The notes under the pieces are model-generated. The model was not told the origin of the DNA, ran no database searches, and saw nothing but the letters and a program-made list of their open reading frames with translations. This document shows positions 1 through 10,827 of a stretch of 64,000 nt of DNA, one piece after another (position 1 is the first letter of the stretch; every line of letters starts with the position of its first letter). Source of the DNA: Sarcomyxa edulis. Lineage: Eukaryota; Basidiomycota; Agaricomycetes; Agaricales; Mycenaceae. The stretch is taken from positions 3,162,001 through 3,226,000 of the forward strand of contig QUOL01000001.1 of NCBI GenBank assembly GCA_009761415.1, read 5' to 3'. Both the position numbers and the translations under genes were made by a program.

Positions 1-612
1 ACAATTTCCCTGGAGTAGTTTTTTGAGTAAGAAGCGGTTTGAGTCTAGTAGGAAGCTCTACCGTATCTGCTTGCCGTTTTGATTGTTCTCCCTTGGAGTT
101 CATGCGCCTGACCGTACGACGGAGTTTCTATTAAGATGGAGTTCAACGAATGCTTGTAAGGCCTACAAATTCTTGGTGGGTCATTCCTGAGTATACAATG
201 GTGTCTTCGACCGTTTCGACTCGCTCTATTGTCTTGCCGGTACCTATGAGTCGAAGAAGTGCTGCCGCCCTTTCAACTTCTACGAACCGGCGATGTGAGA
301 CAATCTTGTGATTCGATCCAGATCACGAAATTACCTGGTAATTCCGGCATCTTCTATGCCTGAAGATACTCTGGGACCTAGACACGCTTGAGTGTGGTCA
401 TAGACTCCAAATTCACAGTCAGTGACTCGGTGGACTTTCTGAAATTCTGCGTCAGGGGAACAACAGGGGAAAGTTGAAGCCGCGCACTTCCGGATCTAGT
501 GATTACATAAGGATTGTATACCAGCGCCTCGCAATGCTAATATATGTGCACTGCCACCATCGAACACTGGGACTCGGACACTCAATGATAATGGTATACA
601 GACACAAGCTCA
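1..612. other. No gene recognised at left edge
   Basis: I see no convincing coding exon or RNA gene here. It lies downstream of the REV1 stop codon, so it holds the REV1 3' untranslated region and possibly the end of a neighbour outside the window. Confidence 0.5.
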
Positions 613-3600
613 TTATTTGAGCGATAATCTACCTCCAAACTTCTTACGAGCTACCATGTCCATCCTTTCTTTCACTTCTCGAAAGGCCTTCCACCAAGCA
701 ATTCCAACCAGCTCAGAAGCCGTTCGTTCCTCAAGTTGCCCTCCCTCGCTCTCCGCATCATGATTGTGCTCGTAATTACCCCAGTACCTTCGAAGCAGAA
801 CCAACCACCATTTGACCACCGTAACGGCCTTCTCAACACCTACATCCGTCGATTGCGAGCTGTCGACAGATTTGACCAGAAATGTGGCAAAATAGTCAAC
901 ATCTTTCTTATTAGGTGAAAACTCTCGAAACCCTTCGACCCAAGCCTCAATGACTCGCTGGATGTCGTCCGCCTCCGTAAAACACAATTTTTCGCCCTTA
1001 TTCTTGCCTTGTTGCTTCAAGAAAGGTGGCTGTGGGTGTTTCGCCTTCGGAGGTGGGCGTCTGCGATAAGGGGCCGAAGGGGACCTCGAGATGATCCTAT
1101 TCATTGGTTTGATCGCCTTTCGCTTGGTGATCACCATCGGCATCCCGCCGTTTCGTTTGATCCTCTGAGCTAGGAGTTGTTCGCGTTGAAGCTCTACTGG
1201 CAATTCGGAGAACACTTCAGGATCGATCTCGAGGGTGCGTAGTTCTGCGTCGGAGATGTGCAGAGTGGATGTGCCGGCTCGAGGAGCAAATATGAAATTC
1301 TTCTTCGAAGGAATGGAGGGTCTGTTCCGCGCTCCGAATTGCCGGGCCATACCCTTAAATCTGGAAGTACCTTTGACGGATATTTTTGACGGGCCAGCCT
1401 TCGCAGAAGGTACAGTAGTCCTTGGGATAAGAACGGGAGGGTTCATAGGGAAAGGCGACGCGGATCTGCGTTTGTATTCCGCTTCAAGCTCTTTGCGGAC
1501 GTCACCAGGTAAAGCATCGAAAACACCCTTGTCAACTTGGGAAAACGAAGGTAGTAGCAAGGAATCGGGTACTTTCGATGATGCATCGCCATCCGTTTTT
1601 TGTGCAGGTTGAATGTCAATCTCCGGTCGTATCACCGCTTGTTTGGTGATTTCGGCGGATTGAAAGGGTAATTTCGCTTGTCCAGGATCTCTGGAAAGAG
1701 ATGAAGCTGGTTCAAGTTTCTGTATGTGTATTCCAATGCCACGCAGATCCTTCGGGTCGAAGTTGAAGGATTTTAGCAGACGCCAAGAATGCTCGCCGAT
1801 GATCTTGCTATCTGAAGTCGCTCGTCCTCCCGGAACAGCGAGAGGCATCTGCTTGTTGAAGACATTGCAGGACCCGTGTCCCATAAACTGGACCGCATAT
1901 CAGTGAAAGGTCTGAATGTGAGAGAGGTAAATATAAGTACTTTAGGCGCTTCAATGGGAGCTTCTGGGTCACGTTTCATCACTTTGAGGGTGATTGAACG
2001 CCCGAGCATCTCTACCTCGTTCAGAGTTCGAGAAACTCGATCCGCTAATCCATAGATGAATACCTCAGCTTCCTCGTTAGTTGTAAATCGTATTCCATAC
2101 TGCCCGAGAGAAACTGCTAGTTAACGAGTTGTTCCAATTTTACTGAGAGGAAAGGAACGCACGTTGATCTCACAAGAAACAGACTTCCGTGGCTTATGCG
2201 ACTCGAGCTTTCGATGGTCAATCCCTCGTATAGCGTTGTAGAGAGTTTCTCCAAGTGTCTTTCCTATAGCATCACATAAAACCGCCTTGCTCTTCGTGAG
2301 CAACTCTCCGAGATTCGTCGTGCCTAGTTTATCTTGGGCCTTTTGTTGATGGGAGCGTCCGAACCCGTGTAGATCGACGATGCTCAGAGGGGCTAGGAAT
2401 TCTGGGATAGCTGCTGGAAGTAGATGGTATGATCCAGCTGGCTTCGCGTGTCGAGTGGCGAGTCGAGCCAGGAGGATGTTGTGGGAGATGCCTATGCTGA
2501 CTACGTTGACGAGAACAACATGGTGCGTAAGTCATCCTACAGTTTTCCTGAAGAAACAGCAGATCAGTATTTACCTTCGCATCCAGTGGCCTTCAAAACC
2601 TCAGCTCGGATAGTTTCTGCAAACTCTTTGGCAGGATCTTCTGCGGCAGATATGGATTTGAGCTTTGTGACAGTGCTGGTAACATCGACTAGGGCTTCGT
2701 CTACAGACACAGCTTGCAAGTCATCCGCGTGGGACATCAGGATTGTGTAGAATTGGAGTGAGAACTTCTTATATCTGAGCAAGCGTCAGGTCAACACGTA
2801 GCGTTCTGAAAGTAGTCAATGACGGGACAAACCTCTCAAACTCGTATGGAATGGTGAGAACCGACGGACATAGTTTACGAGCTTGCTGTAGGCTGTCCAA
2901 GAGATCAGGGAAGAAACAGAGACTGACTTAACGTCTACACACCTCATACCGTTCTTTATCCCGAAACTCCTGGCTTCGTAACTGGCACTGGCAATCTCAC
3001 TCGTACTCGAAGTACCACCTTGAGCACCTTGTGAATGACAGACCACTACAGGTTTCCCGCGCAATTGCGATCGGCCAATAAGCCCAGCTGAGACGAAGAA
3101 ACAATCAAAATCGCAATGCATGATGACCTTCTCTTCGTTTACGTCTGTTTCTTTGGCCTTGCCTTTCCCTTTGGATGGGGATTTCAGAACGAGATCCGCG
3201 CCTTTCATGGTGAGCCCGTCCACTCCGTGAGATTCTGTCGTCGCGATGGTTTCGGTGAAGGAATCAGAATCCTGTAAGCTATCAGCTCGTTCTCGTGCTT
3301 CCTGGACGAGATTCTTTAGCTCTGCTTTCCAGGTAGAAAGATGGTGGAGACGCGAGTTGTTATAGTACCCCTCGATGAAGTCGGGAGCGACAGCAGTATG
3401 AGCTGATCGCCATTCTGGGTTAGCCATAGCTCGTTCAGCGTGTAGGTTGGAGACGTGGGCAGCGTAATGGGGTACTCCCTCCGCTTCGGTGTCACTCTTC
3501 GGGTCAGTGGTGTATAATGGGTGCGTTATTGTAAATGATTTAGGTGAGATCGGATGAGATGGGAGCTTTCCGGAGACGTCGTTCGAGAGTCTAAGCGATT

Positions 3601-4497
3601 GTGGGGTATTAGGGCGAAGTTCCAGCGCTTGGGCATCGTCTAATTCAGAGTCCTCAATATGGTTGACCTCGGCGTTGTTCGTAGACATGCGAGGTTTAGA
3701 TTGTGTCTGTGTGAGAAAGCCATTGAATAGAGATTGTTGTGCAGTCTTCGAGCTGCCTTCCACTGGGTCGCGCGTGACAATAGAATATATATAATTCTGC
3801 CAAGGAAGGAGAACGCCAGCCTTCGCACTTTCGACTAGCCATTCTGGTCGCACTACTTTCATGAACTTGAATTCGCGTATCTTCGCGGGAGTAAGTGCGC
3901 AGGTTATAATATGGGTTCTGGGAAAGCGTCAACATGGATGTACGGATGACAAGCAGGACAGAAGGGGACGCACACCATAGACTTTCGATCTAGATACGCA
4001 TGATAGATGCCTCCATGAAAGATTATGAGCTGTCGGAGATCTTGCACAGAGGGTTCTGTCCAACCATTGATCTGGCGGACGACTCGTTGTTAAATACCTC
4101 CTATCAATGACCACAGGCGCACACGACTCACGTATATCGCCAGACCAGAGAAGATCGGACTCGCATTACCACCAGTGTTACTTTGTGACCCAGTAGGTGT
4201 TCCAAGTTGCTCGTTCTGTATCTGCAATTTCGCCCGCTTCCTATGCAAGTATTCTCCGAGTTCACCGAATCGTGAAGATCCATATGTATCGTCAGAGTTA
4301 TCGTAAGATTCGATTTCAGATCTTAGCCGCTTGAGAGAGGGCTGGTGCGATAAGCCCAACTCTGGTCCAGGGGGTCTGGAAACGAGGTGGAGGTCGACGT
4401 CGCCAGGTAGAACAGTGGTTTGAAGAGCATCGAGAAAATCGGGGTCATCCGGCTCAAAATAGTCAGAAGAAGAGGATGGTTCGAGAGGGTGCGCCAT
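613..4497 (-). CDS. REV1: DNA repair protein REV1 (Y-family deoxycytidyl transferase)
   Basis: REV1 is the translesion-synthesis scaffold that inserts dCMP opposite damaged bases and recruits polymerase zeta in the nucleus. The gene is split by several short introns. In order it encodes an acidic N-terminus, a BRCT domain (about 4140-3780; it ends in the VRPEWLVES stretch), a Y-family palm with the metal-binding CDFDCFF motif (about 3110) and SVDEALVD (about 2690), a little-finger region containing GETLYNAIRGID (about 2240), two ubiquitin-binding motifs with the LP core (about 1539-1474, VFDALPGDV; about 1224-1170, VFSELPVELQ), and a helical C-terminal domain that in the family binds REV7 and other polymerases (about 950-616). 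The junction near 1884-1939 joins IEAPK to FMGHGSCNVF, a conserved REV1 sequence. I chose the start at 4497 (MAHPLEPS, then an acidic DYFEPDDPDF stretch as in other fungal REV1); an in-frame ATG at 4716 is probably untranslated leader. Exact intron edges in the palm were not all resolved. Confidence 0.93.
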
Positions 4498-5281
4498 TGA
4501 TGTTATATCATTCTCGGCAGTGCCAGTCGGATGCGTTGGACAATGTGAACAGCGCAGCTCAGGCCACAGTGGCACTGGACACCGTGACGGACGGTCAGTT
4601 CGAGGAGGCTTGTTGCCGAGAGTTGGCCGAAATGGCCGAGATGTTATTTGCCAAATTTCCCAAAAATCAACATCCCGATCCGAAGAGCCGACTTGTCGCT
4701 TGAGCCCTTCATCCAACCTTCATCGTCGAAAATGACCCTCCTTCCTGCCAGATCAAAAGGACATGGGATACGTATAAGTATATACGAGTGGGTCCAGAGA
4801 GGGATCCGAAAAACATACGCGAAGGCTCAGATATGGGGAGAACTCGACATGTCTCTTTCGACGATTATATTCACAAGTTCGTCCAAGTAGTAGATGCCAC
4901 ACGTGCTCCGGATGACTTACTTGCGATTGTAGGAGAAATTGTACATTGTAATGGATTGGATGTTCCCCAAAATTCCTCGAGATTTAAGCTTCCGCGGACC
5001 ATCTTCAAAACGATCCCATATCCGCTTCTGTCAACCAATGCTTCTCATTTGGATTCTCAAGACTTCTCTAGCTTCGAAAATCAACCAATACTCGTCTGGT
5101 CCTCTCCCCTTCAATCTTACATTTACGCAAAGACGTTTTTTCCTCATCTCTTGACGAGCGTTGTTTTTATCTCACTTATCGATAGTACGGCTAGTCCGGT
5201 AAGTTTGTTTCATCTTGCTTCATCATTCATTGACCGAACTTTGGAAACTATCACTTATATCGATATATACACTTCTCAGCC
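4498..5281. other. Divergent intergenic region, REV1 / secreted module gene
   Basis: About 780 bases separate the start codons of REV1 (minus) and the secreted two-module gene (plus), so both promoters should lie here. The plus strand carries a long open frame (4788-5324) with no recognisable domain; I treat it as chance. A TATATCGATATATAC stretch lies 10-30 bases before the ATG at 5282, too close to be a standard TATA box. Confidence 0.4.
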
Positions 5282-7007
5282 ATGCTCTCCTTGTCAATCC
5301 TTCAAATGTCTGTTGTTCTCGTAATGACTTTGGCCACGCCAATCCCGCAGGCCGGTCCTTCAAGGGTCCCAGAGACGTTCGTTCTTCCATCTCCAGCAGA
5401 CGGTCCAGGTATGTACTAGGATGTTTTGCTCTTGAAGCCAAAACCTTGATTTGAAACATACATATGTCCAGGCCCCACTTTCGATGTTACCGCAACCCGT
5501 GCTGCCACTGGAGCTCAGATCAGAAACGCAGCTTCTCCCAATATTTGCTTCGATGTCTCCGATTTCCGTGCTGGTGACTTCCGCTTCAATCTAGTGCCAA
5601 TAGCCCTGAAAGAATGTAATTCATCGATCGCGGGTCAGAAGTTTGACTTCATTACCAAGGTCTGTGATCCCACTTGTCAAACGAGTATTTTACTTATGAA
5701 GAACACATTCTGGAACGCAGGGAACGCATAACAATGTGGTCGACGGAAGCCGTACGGTTATAGCTTCTAGCCAGCAATTCACGTGCGTGGATGGAACAAG
5801 CAACATCAATGATCGTACTCGTCCTGGGCTATTCGCTTGTGGTCAGTCTTCTCATTTTAGCTCGTGAAGCGTATTTCTCGGCTAAGACCGACTTGGGCAG
5901 GTGGCCGTGCAGTTGGTGATGGGGAAACAAATGCTAATCAACAGTTCTTCTTCGATGCCAACTCGACTCTCTCAGGCGGTATAGGGCTCCCTATCGTCAA
6001 CAATGCTGTCAACAATGGACTTGGAGACGGGAATTCGTGTCTTACACTTAACGATGACGGCTTTCTGAGCAATGCTGCCTGCAGCCCTCCAAAATTCGCA
6101 CTGGAACAGATCTGGATTGTTGACGATCCTTCACTGTTTTCGGCGCCACTATCCTCTCCCGCAGGGACATCTACTACTTCTGTTGCATCTTCATATCCAT
6201 CTGCGTCTACGGTTAAAACTACTCCTCCATCTTCTTCAGTTACAAGCGTTACCCCGATCTCTCCAGAGACTTTCGTCCTTCCACAACCTGCAGACGGCCC
6301 AGGTAAGCCTTCTCGCACTGGGCCTTTGTTACAATTAGAACTGATACATAGTTCCAAAGGCCCCACGTTCGACACAACCGCCGTTCGTGCTGCTACTAGT
6401 GTTCAAATCAAAAGCGCAGCATCTCCAGATACCTGCTTTGACGTTTCTGATTTTCGCGCCGGCGACTTCCGCTTCAATCTGGTTCCAATCGCTTTGAAAC
6501 CCTGTAATTCGACGATCGCGGGGCAGAAGTTCGATCTTATCGTCAAAGTTGGTTTATGATCTAGGACTACAGGGTCAAATGACCGAGACGAAATACTTAC
6601 TGATTTTTAGGGCCAGCATAACACCGTGATAGATGGAAACCGGACTATCATCGCCTCGAGTCAACAGTTCACTTGCGTTGACGGTCGAGGAAATATCAAT
6701 GATCGCACTCGACCTGGACTATTCGCATGCGGTGAGTCTTGCTTCCTCTTCTCTAAAATAAGTCTAACAACAAGCTCTAGGAGGACGTGCTGTAGGCGAT
6801 GGGGAGACCAGTCCCGAACAACAGTTTTTCTTCAACCGCACTACGAGCCTTTCTACGGGAATCGGATTCCCCATCGTCAACAATGCTGTCAACGATGGTG
6901 TTGGGGACGGAAACTCTTGCCTCACTCTTGGCGCCGATGGATTTCTTAGTAACTCACCGTGCTCCCCTCCGACCTTGACTCCAGAGCAAACCTGGACTCT
7001 TGTATAG
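5282..7007 (+). CDS. Secreted protein with two tandem six-Cys trefoil-like modules
   Basis: No named function is recognised. Seven exons (5282-5408, 5472-5659, 5721-5841, 5901-6302, 6360-6547, 6611-6731, 6781-7007) join without frame errors to give 457 residues. A hydrophobic signal peptide (MLSLSILQMSVVLVMTLATP) is followed by two repeats of about 175 residues, each preceded by the linker ETFVLP...DGPG and separated by a Ser/Thr/Pro-rich stretch. Each repeat has three parts, each with a Cys pair: CFDVSDF...LK.C ending QKFDLI or QKFDFI; QFTCVDG...LFAC ending QQFFF; NSCLTL..DGFLSN..C ending EQ.W. Three Q-x-aromatic endings and three Cys pairs resemble the ricin-B beta-trefoil, so carbohydrate binding outside the cell is possible; this is inference. 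Each repeat is encoded by a three-exon cassette bounded by phase-1 introns. It is a close paralogue of the three-module gene at 22252-24811. The role could equally be structural (cell wall). Confidence 0.85.
5472..6121 (+). repeat. Module 1 of the two-module secreted gene
   Basis: This is the first trefoil-like cassette: exons 5472-5659 (188 nt), 5721-5841 (121 nt) and the first part of 5901-6302. Exon lengths and intron phases match module 2 exactly for the first two exons. The cassette starts after a phase-1 intron. Confidence 0.85.
6360..7004 (+). repeat. Module 2 of the two-module secreted gene
   Basis: This is the second cassette: exons 6360-6547 (188 nt), 6611-6731 (121 nt) and 6781-7007. 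The phases (1, 0, 1) and the lengths of the first two exons are the same as in module 1. The protein ends directly after the final EQTW motif of this module. Confidence 0.85.
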
Positions 7008-7458
7008 GATCTATTAATAAAATTATGAGCAGGCTGTAGCCACACCACACCAAACAAAACGCGCGAACTTAGAGTTTCGAAAGGAAAATAATGAACACTT
7101 GGTAATTGCTTGGTAATTGACTTTGAAAGAGACCGTACAGAGTGCTACTTTACTGTTTGATCTATCCTAACTGTGACCGTGTACGTAGTCAGATATAATC
7201 ATCCAGAAAAAGAATACGGCAGAAAGAAAAGGGTGAGTTGAGAACGCCACACGACTTGTTGGAAGAAATGTAAACTGGAACTCATAAGGAGAAGAAGAAA
7301 AAGAAGGGAATTTGAAACCGATTCGTAAACCATTGACCGTAAATTGAGACCGTGTTTGCCGTGTACGTCGTTACGAGTCGAACGACGCTAACTATTGTAC
7401 AACTGATAGAAAGATTAGATGTGAAAATTGTCATATAAATGCAAACTCACCGATTGAT
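7008..7458. other. Convergent 3' intergenic region
   Basis: About 450 bases lie between the stop codons of two convergent secreted-protein genes. The stretch is A-rich. It includes AATAAAATTATG at about 7016, shortly after the upstream stop, which may serve as polyadenylation signal. I see no gene. Confidence 0.45.
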
Positions 7459-7995
7459 TTATGCAGAGTAAGTCTCATAGGAGGCCAACGATTCGTAGTC
7501 TTGAGCAGCAGACAAGCTCGCGATGGTCTCCGCAGCATTAGCCGGAACCTTGATAGCCCTCACTGCTCCCTCGGCAGTCGTGTACCTGAAGAAGTTCGGA
7601 GCGGTGCAGTTCGCGCTCGAGCTCTCCTCCTCAGACCTCTCTACGAACTTGGCCGAACGCCTTCCAGCAGAGTGGAACCAGTTCAAGAACTCTGCCTTGG
7701 CTCCTCCACCGTTCCAGCACTTGGTGCCGGGACCAAAGACTTGGAAGAGGAACGTGGAGCAGCCATTGCTACCGCTGTAACCTTGTCCCTGAGAACCGGC
7801 GGGGAGGTTGTCGAATTGGGCAGAGAACCCGAAACCGGTGGGGAATGGGCCACAGCAGACGGCGCCACCGTCACTGCAACCGAAGGAGTCTCCACTGCAG
7901 GACACGGTCGAAGAGTATCCGTGGTAGTCGATTGCATTCGCTGCAGGAGCGAAGAGGGCGAGGGTAAAGGCGAGAAGAGTGGTGAATGCGTACAT
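7459..7995 (-). CDS. Small secreted cysteine-rich protein (178 aa)
   Basis: This is a single-exon gene. A clear N-terminal signal peptide (MYAFTTLLAFTLALFAPAANA) is followed by a roughly 80-residue glycine- and cysteine-rich domain with the spacing SC..GDSFGC..GGAVCCGP..GC..KC, then a less conserved tail with one more Cys. Seven cysteines follow the signal peptide. The ATG at 7995 is the only reasonable start, since the signal peptide begins there. I recognise the general type, small secreted proteins common in mushroom-forming fungi, but no functional family. Candidate roles are a secreted effector-like or surface protein; neither is shown by the sequence. A TATA-like box lies about 95 bases upstream. 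Confidence 0.8.
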   Translation of the reverse strand: MYAFTTLLAFTLALFAPAANAIDYHGYSSTVSCSGDSFGCSDGGAVCCGPFPTGFGFSAQFDNLPAGSQGQGYSGSNGCSTFLFQVFGPGTKCWNGGGAKAEFLNWFHSAGRRSAKFVERSEEESSSANCTAPNFFRYTTAEGAVRAIKVPANAAETIASLSAAQDYESLASYETYSA

Positions 7996-8088
7996 TGTTT
8001 CTGAGAGGACTGTTGGATTGTTTGATATCCGAGGTGTAGCAGATGCAGGAGTTGCTTGCTGAGCTTTTCAGTCCGAGTTCATGTCCTT

Positions 8089-8094
8089 CTTATA
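8089..8094 (-). promoter_or_regulatory. Possible TATA box of the small secreted protein gene
   Basis: On the minus strand the sequence reads GTATAAGAAGG, about 95 bases before the ATG at 7995. The position and sequence suit a TATA element for a strongly expressed secreted-protein gene. No transcript start is known. Confidence 0.35.
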
Positions 8095-8099
8095 CTGCT

Positions 8100-10827
8100 G
8101 TCTTACCGGGAAGAACGGTCATTAGGAGAAAGGGGAAGAGGTCGAGAGACAAAGAAAATTACTCATGGAGTTGACGCTTCAGCAGAAACCAGCAGTGGCG
8201 CTCAGAGCGTACGACGCGTGACCGACGGTTGGCATCCGTTTTGTCTCCGAGGAGAATACCAGATGCATACCAAAACTCGCATATGGTATCCGGGATGTGC
8301 AAATATGCATGCGACCTGGATTCCGGAGGTAGGAAGACAGTAGTGGTCCAACGTAAACGAAAATATCCGGACCGACGCGTTTACGAGACCGAGAATGGTG
8401 GACGAGATCCCGAAGGGTATAGAAAACTTCTGCAATGTACATCTGTGCGTCAAAACAAGTCATGTGGTGTAGAAAGGGAATTTCGTGTTAGACTCTTACC
8501 TCGAGAAGAGTTGGCGAACACATCCCGATATCTTGCGGAAATTAAGGCTGACCGGGCAAGTCATAGCTCGGAGAAATCTTAGCCTATCAAGGAAAGTCCT
8601 GATACAAAGAATAATAAGTTGCATGATTGCGATGGAGTTTGCCTAAAACATACTGAAACGCCGGATCCACGCCAAGATCAAAACTACTATTCGTTCTCTT
8701 TGGGGATTCGCAGATTTCCTCAAAGCGGATGATAATCTTTGCCGGAGGCGCTTAGATTGATCAGACCAAATATAGCTCTATATCTCTGTCGATCTTCCAG
8801 CAGCGTTTATTCAACGACCTACCAAAAAACATCAAATTGCTGAGGTCAATATCAAAATGAGACTCGGGTGGCAGTTTACCAATTCTTAGGACAAATGATG
8901 TTGAATTGGGTAGAGTAGTATGCACACACCTAGAAAATCGAGTACTTGTGAAGAAGCTTCTTGATACGCGTCCCAGACCATGTCAAGGTACGACGATTAG
9001 GGCACGACTTGCATGGCGAAAATTGAATTGGACTGAATGGACATCAGGAAGATCCTAGCGAGAGAAAATTGTTACATCACCGGCGCTCCGAGTCGGCCAA
9101 AATCGAGAACTGCGCCTTCAGCGGGCATACTCTAGTCACGCGGATGTACTTCGGTGTATAGGAGATCGGAAGGCACGGCGAACGTGAGGATAGAAACAAC
9201 TGCCTTAATGAATCACGTACCGAAACAACGCCCAGGAAGCATTAGGCCAGGTCTGACAAGTGGAGCGGGTTTCTCGGCGTTGCGGAGTTTCGAAGTAATA
9301 CCTAGTAGAACAATGGTCGACAACTGTTCGTAGTAGGGAACGGGGTATTCGTACAGCTTTCGGAGATGAAAGCGAAGAATTGGCTGCGTTTTTGATGTTT
9401 CTTGATAGTGTGAAGCGTCCTTTCACGTTCTACTCGAGGCTAAGATTCTGAAACAATCCCATACACTGACGTTCAGCAACACTGGACTCATACGGCTGAC
9501 AGTAATATTGGAAGAGACTTATGTATAGTGTTCCAACACGCAATCCTCCATGAAGGCTCTTCTGAAGAGTAAGCTGCCTGGTAGTACACAAAACCTTCAG
9601 TCTGGCGAAACGCATGAAACAACGTAAATCTCACGGTGAGGAGACTTTGCCTGGACCTGTGATGGTAGTGAAAATGGACCACGTCGTGTCTGACTTCTAT
9701 TCCAGATCACGAAGAAGACACAGTCTGGTTTGAACATCGAAGGATTGCGAGCACTCACATGATGGGAAGGCACAGGCTTGGCTCTGAAAAACCTGTGGTC
9801 CACCCCTGGAAGAGGAAAAAAGAAGGAGACCAGCACAAGGAGTTGAGCGGGGACAGCGAACTAGGCACGTCCGGTTTCGAGAAAGACCGTGGGCATGGGC
9901 GGCTTCCCTGGTGGAAGTCATTATCTGGCAGGTACCGTTCGCTCTTTGAGTACGTTGCATTGGTGTCCGTCATTTCGTAAAGCATGCCTTCGATGACACG
10001 CAAAAATCAGCGGGGACGTGAGCCTCAGGGCGGTAGTGCGATTATGACTGAAGGTGGGGCTCCCGTCTGGATGGGTCTGTGGCATCTAGTCAGTAAAATC
10101 CAGCTCGATAGAAAGGCCCATTTCGTGTAGATATGCGTGACTTGCATCAACAAAACCCACAGACAGCAACAAGGTACCTATTGAGGTGAAACGAAACAGA
10201 TAGAGTATTTGTCCAGTAATTTGAACAGACGATACCCGTACCCAGAGCAGTGGGGCTAGGTATCTGGTTGCTGTTGATGTTTGGACGTCTCTGCTGTATG
10301 GGACCAATATCCTCGCAGTGACCTGACGCGCATCAGAGCCGCTCAACTTCACACGTAAGATGTTCTGCCAACGGGACACGGCTAAGAATGGTTTTATCAG
10401 ATGCGATACCAATGTAATGACAGGATCACTTGCGATTTCTCATTTCTGACGGTGGATTTTGGTCGGATTGTGCTTCTAGGCAATGTAAGTACAATGGCGG
10501 ATCGTGTCATTCAAGAAGAATTGTACCAGTGGCCAACCAGTGGCAGTGTGCGGTTGTTTGTCGAAGTCCTTGAATCTAAACACATCGCGTGAGCCTGACC
10601 GACGATTGAATGAAAATTACATGTAATTGGAAGAGTTGAGAGGAAGGGGCTGTTCATAAACAGTAGATAGTCGTACATGTTGGTAAGCATACACATCAGC
10701 AAGCCAGCTAATGATCCTGGATGTAGAGTAAGAGTAGGGAGGTTGCAGAATGAGGAATGATAGAAAAAACCCGGGAGCCAGCTGCTTGGATGAGCGTCAG
10801 ACAATGTGTTCCACTGGTAAAGGAGGA
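8100..10827. other. 2.7 kb without a recognisable gene
   Basis: Several open frames of 60-120 codons occur on both strands (for example 8229-8582 plus and 10086-10412 minus). None has a recognisable domain, a credible chain of splice sites or biased composition. I see no transposase, tRNA-like or repeat structure. The right end holds the 3' untranslated region of GID1. Confidence 0.4.

Noticed and set aside
4788..5324. 178-codon plus-strand open frame between REV1 and the secreted gene
   Set aside because: No domain or signal peptide. It overlaps the start of the secreted gene in another frame, and a frame of this length is expected by chance about once in a window this size.
7501..8004. 167-codon plus-strand frame opposite the small secreted protein
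   Set aside because: It is an antisense shadow. The minus-strand frame has a clear signal peptide and Cys pattern; this one has neither.
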